Positions 44,273 to 55,413 are shown, counted from the first letter of the stretch. The stretch is 64,000 nucleotides of DNA from Lepidostoma basale (GCA_022606425.2 JAHDVF020000729.1:1984001-2048000); one strand, 5' to 3'. Translations and numbers: made by a program. Notes: generated by a model from the sequence alone, not told the origin.

Positions 44273-44315
44273 GTATCACTGAAGAAGGACTGGTTGTCCG
44301 AAACATGTCTTTATA
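44273..44315 (+). ncRNA. Hammerhead-ribozyme-like motif
   Basis: CTGAAGA (44279-44285), GGAC...GTCC, GAA, ACATGT (44303-44308), C (44309). Close stem I is weak, but TTATAA blocks on both sides could form an outer helix. Confidence 0.5.
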
Positions 44316-44335
44316 ATTTAATTTTTTTAAATGTA

Positions 44336-44690
44336 CACACAAACAAACAAACAAACAAACCATCACGCCGTCACGCCGTAGGCAGAGAGAATGGACCGCC
44401 ACACTACTCTATCCTGGCAAACCTCTCTAGCTTCCTCCACATTCATACAACGAGTCATACACGCACGTCGATTCCTCCGACTTCTAACATGACCAACATT
44501 TAAAATTTGATTTATTTGGTCATGCCATGTTTTCCTCGGTCTGCCTCGACTTCGTACCCCATTTACATCAATAACGTATACTTTCTTAACCATTCTTTCT
44601 CGATCCATGCGTTCCATATGTCCGAACCAACGCAGCGATCCTTTCATAATTTTGTTCATAATGCTTTCTTCCGCTCTACATTATTCTACA
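44336..44690 (-). mobile_element. RT-tail family A insertion with 12-bp target duplication
   Basis: TTTTTAAATGTA flanks it at 44324-44335 and 44691-44702. The tail is (GTTT)n rather than (GTTA)n. A 98-codon frame is open: MNKIMKGSLRWFGHMERM, SRGRPRKTWHDQINQIL, NRRACMTRCMNVEEAREVC and AYGVTA stop; the usual PSGE step is lost. Confidence 0.85.
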
Positions 44691-45329
44691 TTTTTAAATG
44701 TAAGTGTTGTATAAACAAAGTGTATAAAAAAAGAAAAAGAGAAATAAAGCATCTACAACACAGAGCATGGCGAATATGGAAAAAAGTTTGAATATGTATT
44801 TAAAAAAAAGGCAACTTTAGAGAAATAATTTTGTACCATTTATACATAATAAAAACGTATAAAAAATTAATAATAGCTACCACCATCTGATGCAGATGCA
44901 TTCCGGCAGAAAAAAATTGTTAACTCTAGAACGTGACAATTACAATCGGAATTTTAAATTTTGCTTTATATGGTTTTATGCATATTCGTTTTAAGGAATT
45001 AAATTTTTACATCATTCATTATCTTCTCATTTATCCTTTGCTAGTGCCATGGTTAGGTTCCGTATGTTATTCTTGGAACGATAACTCTATTATGAACGGC
45101 CAATATTGGTTTCATTGATTAAGTCTTGTGGCCAATTATTACTCGTACAGCTCCATTCTCTCTTCAATGTTAATACTTGTTACGACGTCAATGTCTGTTT
45201 GCCCATCTACTCTGAACATTTTATATATTATTATTATTTTATTAAATAGCTCTTTACATCATTATAGCATGAGCCAAAGCGAAGAAAAGGGTATACCAGG
45301 TACATACGAGTATATATAGTTATTATTAT

Positions 45330-45470
45330 AATCTATCGCCATTTTATTATTATGAATTCTTTACAAGACCAAAGACAGTGTGAAAATCACAATGTCATCG
45401 CCGGGAATCGAATCCAAGACCTTCGGTTTGACAGTTGTAGCTGTAACCACTCTGTCACAAATGTCGTCAA
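45330..45470 (-). repeat. tRNA-derived SINE
   Basis: The minus strand contains 'cagagtggttacagc', 'gattcgattcccggcgat' (B-box-like) and 'ctgtctttggtc'. Two bases in the A box differ from the 37864 copy. A family A insertion starts just downstream. Confidence 0.75.
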
Positions 45471-45485
45471 ATATATCTGTCATAA

Positions 45486-46297
45486 CTAACTACTAACTAA
45501 CCATCACGCCGTTTCCCCGGAGGGGTAGGCAGAGAGGATGGATCGCCACACTGGCCTGTCCTGGCATACCTTTCGAGCTTCCTCTACATCCATACATCGT
45601 ACCATGCACGCACGTCGATTGTTCCGACTTCGAATGTGGCCGCCTTTTAGTAATTGATTAATTTGGTCATGCCATGTTTTCCTCGGTCGTCCTCGGCTTC
45701 TTTTCCCACTCACGCTGCTTGTGTACAACTTTTTAACCATTCTACTCTCATCCATTCGTTCCATATGTCTGAACCATCTCACTGATCCTTTTTTAATTTT
45801 ATTCATGATGCAGTCATCTGCCTTACATTTCTTTCTTATTTCATCGTTCGGTATTCTATCATACAACGTTTTCCCACACATTCTTCTTAGTGATCTCATT
45901 TCTACGGCGTTTATCCTGCTTTCATCCTTCTTTTGCCAGCTCCAAGCTTCACTTCCATACATGAGGGTTGGCACTAGAACTCCATTGTGTACTGCCATCT
46001 TTGCTTCTGTGGATATATTTCTATTTGCAGTAATGACTTTGAGTGTGCCATTTCTTTTATTCCCAGCACCAACCCTCCTTTCGATGTCTTTCTCCATTTT
46101 TCCGTCCCTTGTAAACATGCTTCCCAGATACGTAAATTCAGTAACTTGCTCCAATTTCTCGCCCATCGCACTTATATCACAAATCGTCATACATTCTTCT
46201 TTTTTTTTGAAAACCATCACTTTAGATTTAGACACATTCATCACCAAGTCACTCTTTTTGTCACATCCTTGACACTAAGACTTGCAAATTTTCTTTA
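45486..46297 (-). mobile_element. RT-tail family A, longest open copy (247 codons)
   Basis: The open part at 45504-46247 (minus) reads MNVSKSKVMVFKKKEE, GEKLEQVTEFTYLGSMFTRD, INAVEMRSLRRMCGKTLYDR, SVRWFRHMERMDES, SRGRPRKTWHDQINQLLKGG, then AYPSGETA stop. This is the region after the catalytic centre of an RTE-like reverse transcriptase; the palm with its YADD box is missing. The direct repeat CTGTCATAA flanks it (45477-45485, 46298-46306), so it is a 5'-truncated insertion. It is not a functional enzyme on its own. Confidence 0.85.
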
Positions 46298-46339
46298 CTG
46301 TCATAAGTATGATCAAACGCAGTTACAAGCTTTGGGTAT

Positions 46340-46520
46340 ACATAGTGAAATAAAATTGATCGAATTTTAATGGTCGGTCATGTTGGAAGTCGGAAGAATC
46401 AACGGAATCGAAATCGGAAGTTGTATGCATGTGTGGGAACTAAAGACGTTCGTCAGAATAGAAGTAGTGTCGCCATCCTTTCTTCTCTCCTATTCCTTGG
46501 AAATAAAACATGATAGTTTG
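46340..46520 (+). pseudogene. RT-tail family A fragment, diverged
   Basis: 'aaaattgatcgaattttaatggtcggtcatgttggaagtcgg' to 'tcctattccttgg'. Confidence 0.5.
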
Positions 46521-46645
46521 TTTGTCTGAAAAACAAATAAAGAATTAATTAATTTAAAACAGGTTGACAGGTATTTACATTCATTAGCTAAAGATATGTT
46601 TAATATTTTTATTTATTAAGTATTAATAAAATATTAAAAATAAAC

Positions 46646-47187
46646 AAAAACCTATCCAAAAAAGCTAGAATGGCAGTGCACAATGGTGTTCTTCTACCGA
46701 CCCTTATGTATGGAAGCGAAGCATGGAACTGGCAAAGGAAGGATGAAAGTAGAATAAATGCAGTAGAAATGAGATCTCTTAGACGAATGTGTGGATATTC
46801 TGTGTATGATAGAGTGTCGAATGAAAATATAAGAAGTGAATGCGGTGCGAATGATGGTGTCATGAACAAAATAATGAAAGGATCATTAAGATGGTTTGGA
46901 CATATGGAAAGAATGAATGAAGAAAGAATGGTAAAAAAATTATATGTTCATGATGTAAATGGAACCAGAAATAGAGGAAGACCGAGGAAAACGTGGCACG
47001 ATCAAATAATTCAAATATTGAATGTCGGCCATGTGAGGAGTCAGAGAAATCGACGCGCGTGCATGACACGATGTATGAATGTTGAGGAAGCGAGAGAAAT
47101 ATGTCAGGAAAGAAAGGTGTGGCAGTCCATTCTTTCTGCCTACCCCTTCGGGGAGACGGCGTGATGGTTAGTTAGTTAGTTAGTTAG
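46646..47187 (+). mobile_element. RT-tail family A, young insertion with 12-bp target duplication
   Basis: TTAAAAATAAAC flanks it (46634-46645 and 47188-47199). It starts 'aaaaacctatccaaaaaagc', has a 164-codon open frame (MAVHNGVLLPTLMYGSEAWN, SLRRMCGYSVYDRVSNENIR, RNRGRPRKTWHDQIIQIL, AYPFGETA stop) and ends in (GTTA)n. It is very similar to 17171-17681. Confidence 0.88.
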
Positions 47188-47599
47188 TTAAAAATAAACT
47201 CAATTCAACCATTTTTTACACGCGACTCTTGAATAGTTGTGAACATCGAAATTATTACAAAGCTCTCCGAATGAATATGTATATTTTTAAATCTCAGTAA
47301 GCTTTTGTTTATGAACTTTTGTTTTTAGTACTTCTCATACTCATTATTTAATAGCTGGTGGACTTTGCTAGTGGGTCCAATACACTTCACCTCTTACTAA
47401 TTGTTTTATAATTTCTTCATTTAGATTGGGTGACAAGTTATACGGGTATCCCATTTGCAGCAGTGATACCCTTATGATGATCCATACGGTAAAAATAAAG
47501 TTTTACTCCATTCTCCAGTCTGTAGTTCTTACGGTCCCCTAGTTCCACTCCATCTCACGATGTCATCAGCTTAACAGATTTTATTTATTTTTGTGTTTC

Positions 47600-47750
47600 T
47601 TAAAAATATGAGGTAAGGGCGGACTGCGTGGAAGAAGACTGGAAGAAAATGAAAAGAGCTGAGGAATGGAGAGAGATGGCCAGGGACAGAAGCCAGTGAT
47701 GGACTGTTGTGGAGGAGACCAAGTCCCACACCACGATGTAGCGCCGAGAA
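47600..47750 (+). pseudogene. RT-tail family F fragment
   Basis: 'tggaagaagactggaagaaaatgaaaagagctgagg' and 'gagatggccagggacagaagccag' match the minus copy at 27380. Confidence 0.5.
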
Positions 47751-47754
47751 GTAC

Positions 47755-47935
47755 CTAGTAGTAGTTGTACCTATTTCTAACTCTGTCTTTGAGTGTTTTT
47801 CCTGTAATGGTGGGAAGAGTTTTAATCTCTGGGAGCTGAGAAGATGTTTAGTTCGTGCGGCACCTGCTCTTATCTCTACACCGTAGGTCATTATCAGTCT
47901 GAGACAGGTCTTATAAATTCGTACTTATATAAATT
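47755..47935 (-). pseudogene. RT-tail family B fragment
   Basis: The minus strand reads MTYGVEIRAGAARTKHLLSS and then, shifted, KTLPTITGKTLKDRVRN. It abuts family F in opposite orientation. Confidence 0.6.
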
Positions 47936-48841
47936 AGATCTATATTTTCCCATCTAAAGCTGAACTCGTTGAAGTATTTTTTTCGGTTAATTGAATGAAC
48001 CCCCTGTAGTAAATCAGGACTTAAATATATAGCTTTCAAAACAAAACAACGTTAAACCAAATTGCAGTATTAAAATTTCCCGGGAAATACGTGAATTGCA
48101 CGAATTAGCCGGGGGAGGATGGCATAAAATTCTGCATTTGTTCTTTTTGAATATTTTAACGATTTATTTCTGAGTTAGCAAGTCGTAAAAATGCCGCGAG
48201 ATGGCATTAAGTCTCCGCGAGATTTATGTTGCATATTTTATTATTTCACGCAAGGCTGGAAACATCATTTTAAATTTATTTTATGTCTCCTGGCAAAAAA
48301 AAATCGTGTTTTCTCGTACAAAGCACATCCAGGAAAACCCATGCATAATTAATTTTTATTCTTACCTCAAATATGTAAAATGTATTCGTTGTTTTCGGAT
48401 ACGGAGTTTTTTTTGTGAAAATGTACGTTTATTTGAATAATCAATTAGGTATAGAGGATTTCGACGTGTATCGTGTATCTCTTCGAAGTCGTGTTTCAAA
48501 TTTGAGTAAGCTTAAATCATTACTATCGACTATAACGCGTATTCTAGGTAGATTTTCTTTCATGGATGTGGGTCTCCATAAAGCTAGATAGTCCAATGCC
48601 GGACTACACACTCTGGGGTATCCTGATCAGGGGAAGACGTTGGCATTGGAAGTGCCACTTTCAAGCATTTTTATGACATGGCCAGCCCACCGTAGTTGTC
48701 GCTGAATGGCAGATTAAATAACTTAAGGATGAATAATGTGTTATTATAATGTTGTGCTTACTCTTAAAATCCATAAATTATTCAGTAAAACTATTTGTAA
48801 TATTAAGACTTTTTTTTCAATGAACACTGATAAAATTAAAA

Positions 48842-49025
48842 CTTTGTATACAACACTCACTTTTTAAACAAATTAAATATCACGCGTGTTTCGGACTACC
48901 CAGCCCTTCCTCAGTGATATTATATTGGTATTTAAAATATATTATAAAATTGTTTACCAATATGGTCAGTTTTGACAGAAATTTAATTTTAAGTTGTTTA
49001 AAAGGAGTGTTGTATACAAAGTACA
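48842..49025. mobile_element. Hammerhead-foldback element, compact copy
   Basis: The ends 'actttgtatacaacactcac' and 'gagtgttgtatacaaagta' are inverted repeats, about 184 bp apart in total. It carries a minus-strand motif (48877-48920) and the central 'ggtcagttttgacagaa'. Only one ribozyme motif. Confidence 0.75.
48877..48920 (-). ncRNA. Hammerhead-ribozyme-like motif, perfect stem I
   Basis: The minus strand has ATATCA paired with TGATAT (six pairs), CTGAGGA, GGGC...GTCC and GAA. In place of ACATGT-C stands ACACGCG. The stem III region is still palindromic (CACGCGTG), but the U-H cleavage step is altered. Confidence 0.45.
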
Positions 49026-49089
49026 TATTTTTTTTTATAAAGTTTTGACTTTATTGGAAAATTACGTCATATTCTCACTTCTAAAATAC

Positions 49090-49537
49090 CACAATGCCTC
49101 AAGACTTCAACCAGTGCTTCTTGCTAGTCATGACGTCCGGAGCCGAGACGTGGACACTGCCAAAAATTCTAGTCTACAGATTCAAGGTCGCCCAACGAGT
49201 CATGGAAAGAGCCATGCTTGGAATAACCTTGAGGGAAAGATTCAACAACGAATTTATTCTAAAACAAACCAAGGTGACGGAGGTGGCTTTGAGGATTGGT
49301 GGGCTGAAGTGCCGGTGGGCTGGCCATATCTGTCGGAGAACCAACAGCCAATGGGGAAGACGGGTTATGGAGTGGAGACCGCGTGTTGGGTTCCGTAGAG
49401 TTGGACGTCCCCCTGTCCGCTGGACCGACGATCTGAAAATGATTGTTGGACATGGATGGATGGAAGCGGCAATAGATAGGGCGCAGTGGCGTGCTTTGGA
49501 AGAGGCCTACGTTCGGCAGTGGATGGCAGACGGCTGA
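49090..49537 (+). pseudogene. RT-tail family E, best copy
   Basis: A frame of 147 codons is open: SGAETWTLPKILVYRFKVAQ, RVMERAMLGITLRERFNNEF, CRWAGHICRRTNSQWGRRVM, WRPRVGFRRVGRPPVRWTDD and DRAQWRALEEAYVRQWMADG stop. This is the C-terminal part of a non-LTR reverse transcriptase of a different lineage from family A. The 5' part is absent. Confidence 0.75.
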
Positions 49538-49770
49538 TGATGATGATGACTTTTTGAGAACTGCTATTTCTGTTGACCAGTATTATATTACTTTTATATT
49601 CAATTACCAATATTATATGAATACATAATATCTATAAAAAAAATATTATGAATACACTTTTAATTTGTTTTTACACAACCATATTTAAAAAAACTGACCG
49701 GTTTTGCTCCCACTAGAGCTTCGACAGGGTTAAAATAATACACTTTATGTAAGAGAACAACACAATAAAT

Positions 49771-49806
49771 AAAAATGGGGGGTTGGGGGGGGGGAGGGGG
49801 AAGGAA
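49771..49806 (+). repeat. G-run, possible quadruplex
   Basis: GGGGGG, GGGGGGGGGG, GGGGG runs separated by one or two bases on the plus strand could fold as a G-quadruplex. No gene context. Confidence 0.6.
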
Positions 49807-50029
49807 AGATGAAGTGAGCACGAGGTCACATTTTATTTTATTTTAAAATTTCTAAAATTACCAGTACATAATTTATATTCCATAAAATAAGTAATCAAAT
49901 CTATTTAAAAAAACATATGTTCGTATATAAATTATTTCATAAAGATACTTGTAAATAATATAAAATTTATAAATCAGGAAACGGCGTTTATCGATCGCAA
50001 CACAAATTTAATTTGAAAATTAAAAAAGT

Positions 50030-50180
50030 AAAAAGGCATCTGCAATTGGCACCTTTATCTCCCAGAGATCTGAACACATTAAAGCACCCCTCCCATTCGC
50101 ACCCCGGGGTGACTCGGCGGCTTTAGGGGTTAACTTTTTTCATATAACCTTCAAACTTCCCCACGCAGGTCCATATAAAA
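50030..50180. other. Unassigned G+C-richer block
   Basis: Contains 'cacccctcccattcgcaccccggggtgactcggcgg'. No frame, no repeat partner. A conserved non-coding element is possible but cannot be shown here. Confidence 0.2.
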
Positions 50181-50889
50181 ATATTTCCCAACTTCAGTTT
50201 AATAGCTTATTGAACTTTTTACATTATTTAAGAAGAGTAAAGAAAATTGGTGTTGTTTGCTTTATGAGAATCATTACTTACTCGAATACTAAAAATGTTC
50301 AATTTATTTTATACACGTAGTTAGAATAATTTAAGAAGTATATTTATCTTTTAATATGTATATAATTAATTTTAAAAAAAGCGCATTAACTTAAATTTTG
50401 CCTTAAACTCAGTAAAAACTATGCAATCAAAATAATATTCTGAAATATTTTGTTTTTCTATTAAAAGTCCATTATTTTGTGATCGGATTCCTTTATCATC
50501 AACGGAACGATTACAAGCAAACTCTTATTATGTTGAATGGTTTGTGACGAATCCAGTAACAAGTGTATGTTAAACTGTGAACGTGAAAATCTTTCATTTA
50601 TCTTAACTTTTCTGAACTGAATGCACCCTTAAAAAACAACAATATTATAATCATATGATAAAATTGTCAAAATTTGCATTCTTTAATAATAAGCAAATTG
50701 AAAACGCAAAAAGTGTATGTACCATGGACGAAGAATCATCTGAGATGATAGAACAAAAGAAAAGTCGACACTAGTATAAAAATCAAGTTGTCGAGTCAAA
50801 TTTATAAAATTCGAAGCTTAGAAAGTAAATTGCTTTAACACATGTATGGAGCAACTTGGTGTACCGCTTTGAGACATGTTGCCTAACTG

Positions 50890-51195
50890 GAACATAAAGG
50901 AATATACTGGAGGCCTTTAAAACAGAAAAATATTAGAAATATCCGAGAGAGATTACATCACTAATGACGAGGTTCTCAGTAGAATCGATGGTGGCAGGCA
51001 ACTTAATAGAACTATCCCAGAGAGGCGAGCTAAACGAATTGGCTACATTATGCACCATGGAGGTCTCTTGCATAACAGAAGAGGGTGCCCCACGACAGGA
51101 AGATCTGAAAAAGGTGTGCGAGAACATAAACTGTCGTTCATACTCGTATATTGAACTGAAAAAGGCTGCAGGATACCGAGCGCAATAGAGGACGA
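50890..51195 (+). pseudogene. RT-tail family G fragment
   Basis: It matches the 12480 copy: DYITNDEVLSRI, 'RRAKRIGYIMHHGGLLHNR' and, after frame changes, SYIELKKAAGYR. A TACTCGTA scar (51141-51148) adds two codons where the other copy reads SYADLKRAA. Confidence 0.6.
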
Positions 51196-51374
51196 GGTGC
51201 AAGACTTTGCTTCAAAACAACTCTTAAGATTGAAATTGCAAAGAAATTTATAATTTTAACGATCTTGATTTTCCACAAATTTTATGGATCTTTAACGGTA
51301 ATGTTATTATAACAAATAAGTTATATGTATAAATTTATTGTTTTTTGAACAATGATGTAAAATTAAATAATTAA

Positions 51375-51545
51375 AACGAATGAAAACGTCTATTTTATAG
51401 AAGTTTTATTTTAATGGTAATGTCATGTTTCCCCTTTCTAAGGCATTATGGAGGCAAATGTTTGATAATGCGAGGTAAAACATGTCAGTCACATAATAAA
51501 ACTCATAGAAAACAGGCGTTTTCATTTGTATTAATAATATATGTA
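51375..51545. mobile_element. GAAAACG foldback MITE, reference copy
   Basis: The arms 'acgaatgaaaacgtctattt' and 'aggcgttttcatttgtatta' with inner 'agaagttttatt' and 'aataaaactcatag' form terminal inverted repeats of about 35 bp around a centre with 'aaggcattatggaggcaaatgtttgataatgcg'. About 165 bp; TTAA-like flanks. Confidence 0.7.
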
Positions 51546-51729
51546 TTTATTGTTTGCAATATAATTCTAGCAGTGAAGAGGTAGAAAATTCAAGACCAAA
51601 CCGTCCAATATTAACTGGCCTTAAATATAAAAACATAAGTTATTTTGAATAAGGAGAAAAATATATTTGGTATTACTTTTTTACAAGAAATAAGACCACC
51701 AGCTGACAAACTGTTAAACTATTATAAGA

Positions 51730-52110
51730 GTATCATCATCGGCTGTCCCTCGTGTCCGAGGAAGACTGTCCTTCAAGGTTGTGGGTCTGCATGTGACTGA
51801 AGAGCCCGATCCTGGACCAATAAATTCTGAGGCACTGACGGAGAGCAACCACAACTATAAGTGCCTCCGAGCTTTCGTCCGAGCATGGACCGACCGCTTC
51901 AGGGAGGCTGACGCATAGTCTTCTCGCGTGTTCTCTCGTTTCCCGTCTCCCCTTATCTTTCTGCTCCTTTATTGTTTTTTATTTATGTTATACTCTGTGT
52001 ATCTTGACATGCAGCCATGCTGCCTGCTGTCTGTCCTGTGTTGCGTTCTGCGAGTCCTATGGCGACTGCCCCTGGACTGTGTTACCACTGGTTCTCGTTG
52101 ACCGTTCTGA
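51730..52110. other. Unassigned G+C-richer stretch
   Basis: 'tcggctgtccctcgtgtccgaggaagactgtcc' through 'tggcgactgcccctggactgtg'. No supported frame. It has the look of an interspersed repeat or structured RNA pseudogene but matches no other copy in this window. Confidence 0.3.
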
Positions 52111-52539
52111 CCCGAAGTCCCAACGTATTTGAATTTTATACTGTTATTGTTTTTAGATTATTTACTCGTATACTTTATTTTGGGGCATAATAGTAAAAAA
52201 GTGTGTTGGTATAATGATAGTTTCCTTATCCATTAACAGTTCATTTGTAAGCATTTATAAGTAGCTTAAATGTACTTACGAGCGAAGTGGTGGTGGTAGT
52301 CATGTTAATTAGCGGGCATGAGGTGCGCAACCTTTCACACTGCGGCACTTGCAGGAGTGAATAGAGGCTGCTGTAATGTATGATTGACAGGTGGGGCGTT
52401 AGGGATGAGGATTACGTCAGAATTTCGTAATTGGTGGTCTTACGGCGTTGTATCACAATTGGTAGGAAAATGAGATAAATAAAATACAATGTTTTCAAGC
52501 TTTAAAAATTGTTATTGGAAACAAGTTTTTTTTATCAAT

Positions 52540-52995
52540 GAAAGCAAAAATGTTCCTTCGCAATGGAGTTTTAGTACCAACGCTAATGTATGGAAGTGAA
52601 ACATGGAACTAGCAGAAGAAAGATGAGAGCAGAATAAATGCGGTTGAGTGTATGTGCGGTAAAACTATATATGAAGAATGTAGAGCGGAAGAAAAATGAA
52701 AGGATCACTGCATAGTTTGGATGCATGGAATGTATGGATGAAGAAAGAATGGTTAAAAAAGTATACTTTAACGATTTGAATGGAGTACGGATTCATGGAA
52801 GACTGATGAAAACTTGGAATTATCAAATGGATAAAATTTTAATGGTCGGCCATGTTAGATGTTGGAAGATTCAACGTGCGCGTATGACTAGCTGTATTAT
52901 TGTGGAGGGAGCTAGAGAGGTGTGTCAGGATAGAGTAGTGTGATGGTCCATTATCTCTGCCTACCCTTTCGGCGAATCAAAGTGATGGATTGTTG
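52540..52995 (+). pseudogene. RT-tail family A, diverged subfamily
   Basis: 'atgaaagcaaaaatgttccttcgcaatggag' to 'ctaccctttcggcgaatc'. 72 codons are open at 52725 (ERMVKKVYFNDLNGVRIHGR); the first part is broken. Confidence 0.65.
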
Positions 52996-53239
52996 TTGTC
53001 GAACTGAAAATTGTAATGCGAGTTGTAAAATATCACCATATTATAATATGTTTTTATCGTCACATTAAAGACAAGGAAGGTACCTCCTTATGTGGTATAA
53101 CTATTATATAACACTCGGCGCCCCTGAAAAAAAATAGCGAGAAAAATTCTTTTAGGGCTATCCCTACAAAACTATTGTATAATAATTTAAGGATTTTTTT
53201 CAATCTTTGTAAAATAATACAAAATGTATAGTGACCCAT

Positions 53240-53400
53240 TCATTTTCTGAAACACAACACTTTCTTAACTGTTTAAATAAAACATTGTTAAAGAATATCA
53301 CAATTGATTATATTTCTTTTGAATGTCACAATTGATTATGTTTTTAGTTGATTTTAACACCTGATGTTTGCATCATCAGGTGTTAAAATCAACTCAAAAT
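53240..53400. mobile_element. GGCCGAAACACT foldback element
   Basis: 'gaaacacaacactttcttaactgtttaaata', 'atatcacaattga' (twice), and a perfect hairpin 'ttgattttaacacctgatg' against 'catcaggtgttaaaatcaa' near 53350-53395. Confidence 0.6.
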
Positions 53401-53427
53401 ACAAACATAAAGACTTATTCCTTATAC

Positions 53428-53570
53428 AACAACAACAACAACAAACCATCACGCCGTTTCAGAGGTAGAGGTAGGCAGAGAGAATGGACCGCCACACTAC
53501 CCTATCCTGACATACCTCTCTAGCTTCCTCCATATTCATACAGCGAGTCATACACGCACTTATTACTAAT
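53428..53570 (-). pseudogene. RT-tail family A 3' fragment with (GTT)n tail
   Basis: Tail 'acaacaacaacaacaaacc' then 'atcacgccgtttc' and the minus-strand terminal block up to 'gagtcatacacgcac'. Confidence 0.65.
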
Positions 53571-54274
53571 ACATATGTAATTTGAATATTTCAAATGTAT
53601 GAATATTCATGACAAAGAAATATAATTATTTGTGGTTTAAATCAGAACACGCTTCTAGAAACTGATTCATTCTTCGTTCATTTCTATGAAGAGTGTGAGA
53701 AAAGTAGATATTGAATAAAGGATAAGAAGAAATGGTTTTGAGAGAGAATTTCCCCTATAGATTGCCATGTTATTACATAAAAGATGCTCCAATTCAAACT
53801 TTCGGTACTAACGTAATATCAATAAAGGAAATTAAGATTCCAATGAAAGATAGATGGGTATCTTAAAATTGAATGAACACATCTATAAAATAAAAGAAAG
53901 TTTTGATATCAATCCGACGTATAATATTATTGAAATGATTTTTTTATTATCACGTAACATTTCTTATTAACAATTATTTTTATACTCGTATGCATATTTT
54001 TTTGTGCCATGGGAGAAGTTGTAAGATAAATTCACTTTTATACTCTTTCTGTTCACTAACAAAAGATACATGTTTTTAAAATGTAAATTTTATTCATAAA
54101 TATAGAAGGGGCAATGAGATGAAACCTTTTTTAAAGGCAATTCCTACGATAGATAAGATTGGAAAGCAATTAATAAATTGGATAATTGATTAAAAGCTTT
54201 TACTGACAAGAAGAAGAACAAGATAACCATAGTAAATACTTCCTCAAATCCTATATCATACAATAAACAACAAC

Positions 54275-54330
54275 CTCTTAATGCGCCCTTGAGGTGGTTA
54301 CATTACAAAAATGGTTATATTATTAAAGTC
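54275..54330 (+). mobile_element. CR1/L2-like 3' terminus
   Basis: 'aatgcgcccttgaggtggttacattacaaaaatgg' resembles the 3' UTR blocks at 22320 and 24750. Confidence 0.35.
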
Positions 54331-54439
54331 ATGTTCATGAAATGATATCTCTTGGGATCTAGAATATGAATATGTTCTTCCATGACCAATGTTTCGAAGA
54401 AGGTTGCAGTCTCTATTTTCAGGGAAATTGTTGCGCAAT

Positions 54440-54660
54440 AATACGAATGAAAACGTCTGCTTTCTAGAAGTTTTATTATATTTGGTATGAATAACATGTT
54501 TCGCCTGTCATTATCAAATCTGCCTTTTACATTTGGTTATGCCTTAGACGAGCGAAATATGTCGTTCACATAAAATTTATTTTTTTCTTATTCGTATAAA
54601 TGATTTTATATGGAGTTTCGCATTACTGTTCAAGAACCAATAAAGTAATTTTTATGCGTG
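54440..54660. mobile_element. GAAAACG foldback MITE
   Basis: 'cgaatgaaaacgtctgctttctagaagttttatta', the mirrored centre 'acatgtttcgcctgtcattatcaaat' and 'ggttatgccttagacgagcgaaatatgtc', then 'atatggagtttcgcattactgttcaag'. Confidence 0.6.
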
Positions 54661-54894
54661 ATAGGTAAATTACGCTTATCTTCGTTTGCATAATATGGTT
54701 CCGTAGGCAGTATTTGTAGGAGTCTACAACGATCTTAATAACATTGGTATCCCAATACAACAAGATCCCAATTCATAGTTTATTTTAATAGAGTGGTGAC
54801 TATTTAGCAAAATCAAATTTTGTTTGATGGTGTATTAGGAATACGGTCATGCGAATAGGTTTTTAATGTATTTATGGGAAGTTTGTTTTATGGA

Positions 54895-55110
54895 TTTCTA
54901 CTTCTTCTCAGTCGTATTCCTCATGATTAAGGGTCTTGTCCATCATGTAAACCTTTGATCATGGTACGCCATGCGCCTTTGTCACCCGTCATCTCCAGGC
55001 TGCAGCTAATAAGAGACCGCTCCCTGATTTGATCGGACCAGCGCCAGCGGCCTGATGGTCGTCCTTGTGGTCGCTTTCCTTCCACTTTGGCCTGATGGTG
55101 AACTTTTGGA
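54895..55110 (-). pseudogene. RT-tail family D fragment
   Basis: The minus strand carries 'GRRSQGRPSGRWRWSDQI'-like, 'WRDDGxQRRMAYHDQ'-like words and the end 'cttaatcatgaggaatacgac'. Confidence 0.55.
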
Positions 55111-55413
55111 GGTAGATTTTCTTAGGTATTATTATGTAAAATAAAAAAGCTGATAATTCTTGTGCCTCAAAATGATGGCATCAAAACCTTTATTCTCTCT
55201 TACCATTTTTTCAATTATTTTGCTTATTTCTTTCACCTTTTCATGTTTTCTTTCATACATTTCAATTACACTTCAAAGGCATTATATTATAATATGAATG
55301 GAAAATTTGGTTCGTCTTGCAAAGTGTGTATTTAACACACAACAGCCAACAAAGCAAAAATACATTAATCAAAAAAAAAAATAACAAACCAAGAATAAAT
55401 ATTATCTCATATA

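Larger units (their letters stand above)
44117..44725. mobile_element. Hammerhead-foldback element, both arms, split by family A
   Basis: The ends 'acactttgtttatacaagacttacatt' and 'aatgtaagtgttgtataaacaaagtgt' are inverted repeats. A minus-strand motif lies in the left arm and a plus-strand motif in the right arm. The family A insertion at 44336-44690 lies between the right motif and the right end. Confidence 0.75.

Noticed and set aside
45721..46370. Plus-strand 183- and 127-codon frames
   Set aside because: Antisense shadows of the family A open frame at 45504-46247; the same Phe/Ser-rich pattern recurs opposite every family A copy.
47160..47190. Telomeric repeat
   Set aside because: The runs are TTAG, not the insect TTAGG, and they always sit at the end of a family A insertion.
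54520..54575. Hammerhead motif in GAAAACG foldbacks ('ttgataatgcc...gcgaaatatgtc')
   Set aside because: Superficially similar, but the core reads TTGATAA: C3 and G8 are both replaced, and this holds in all copies seen.
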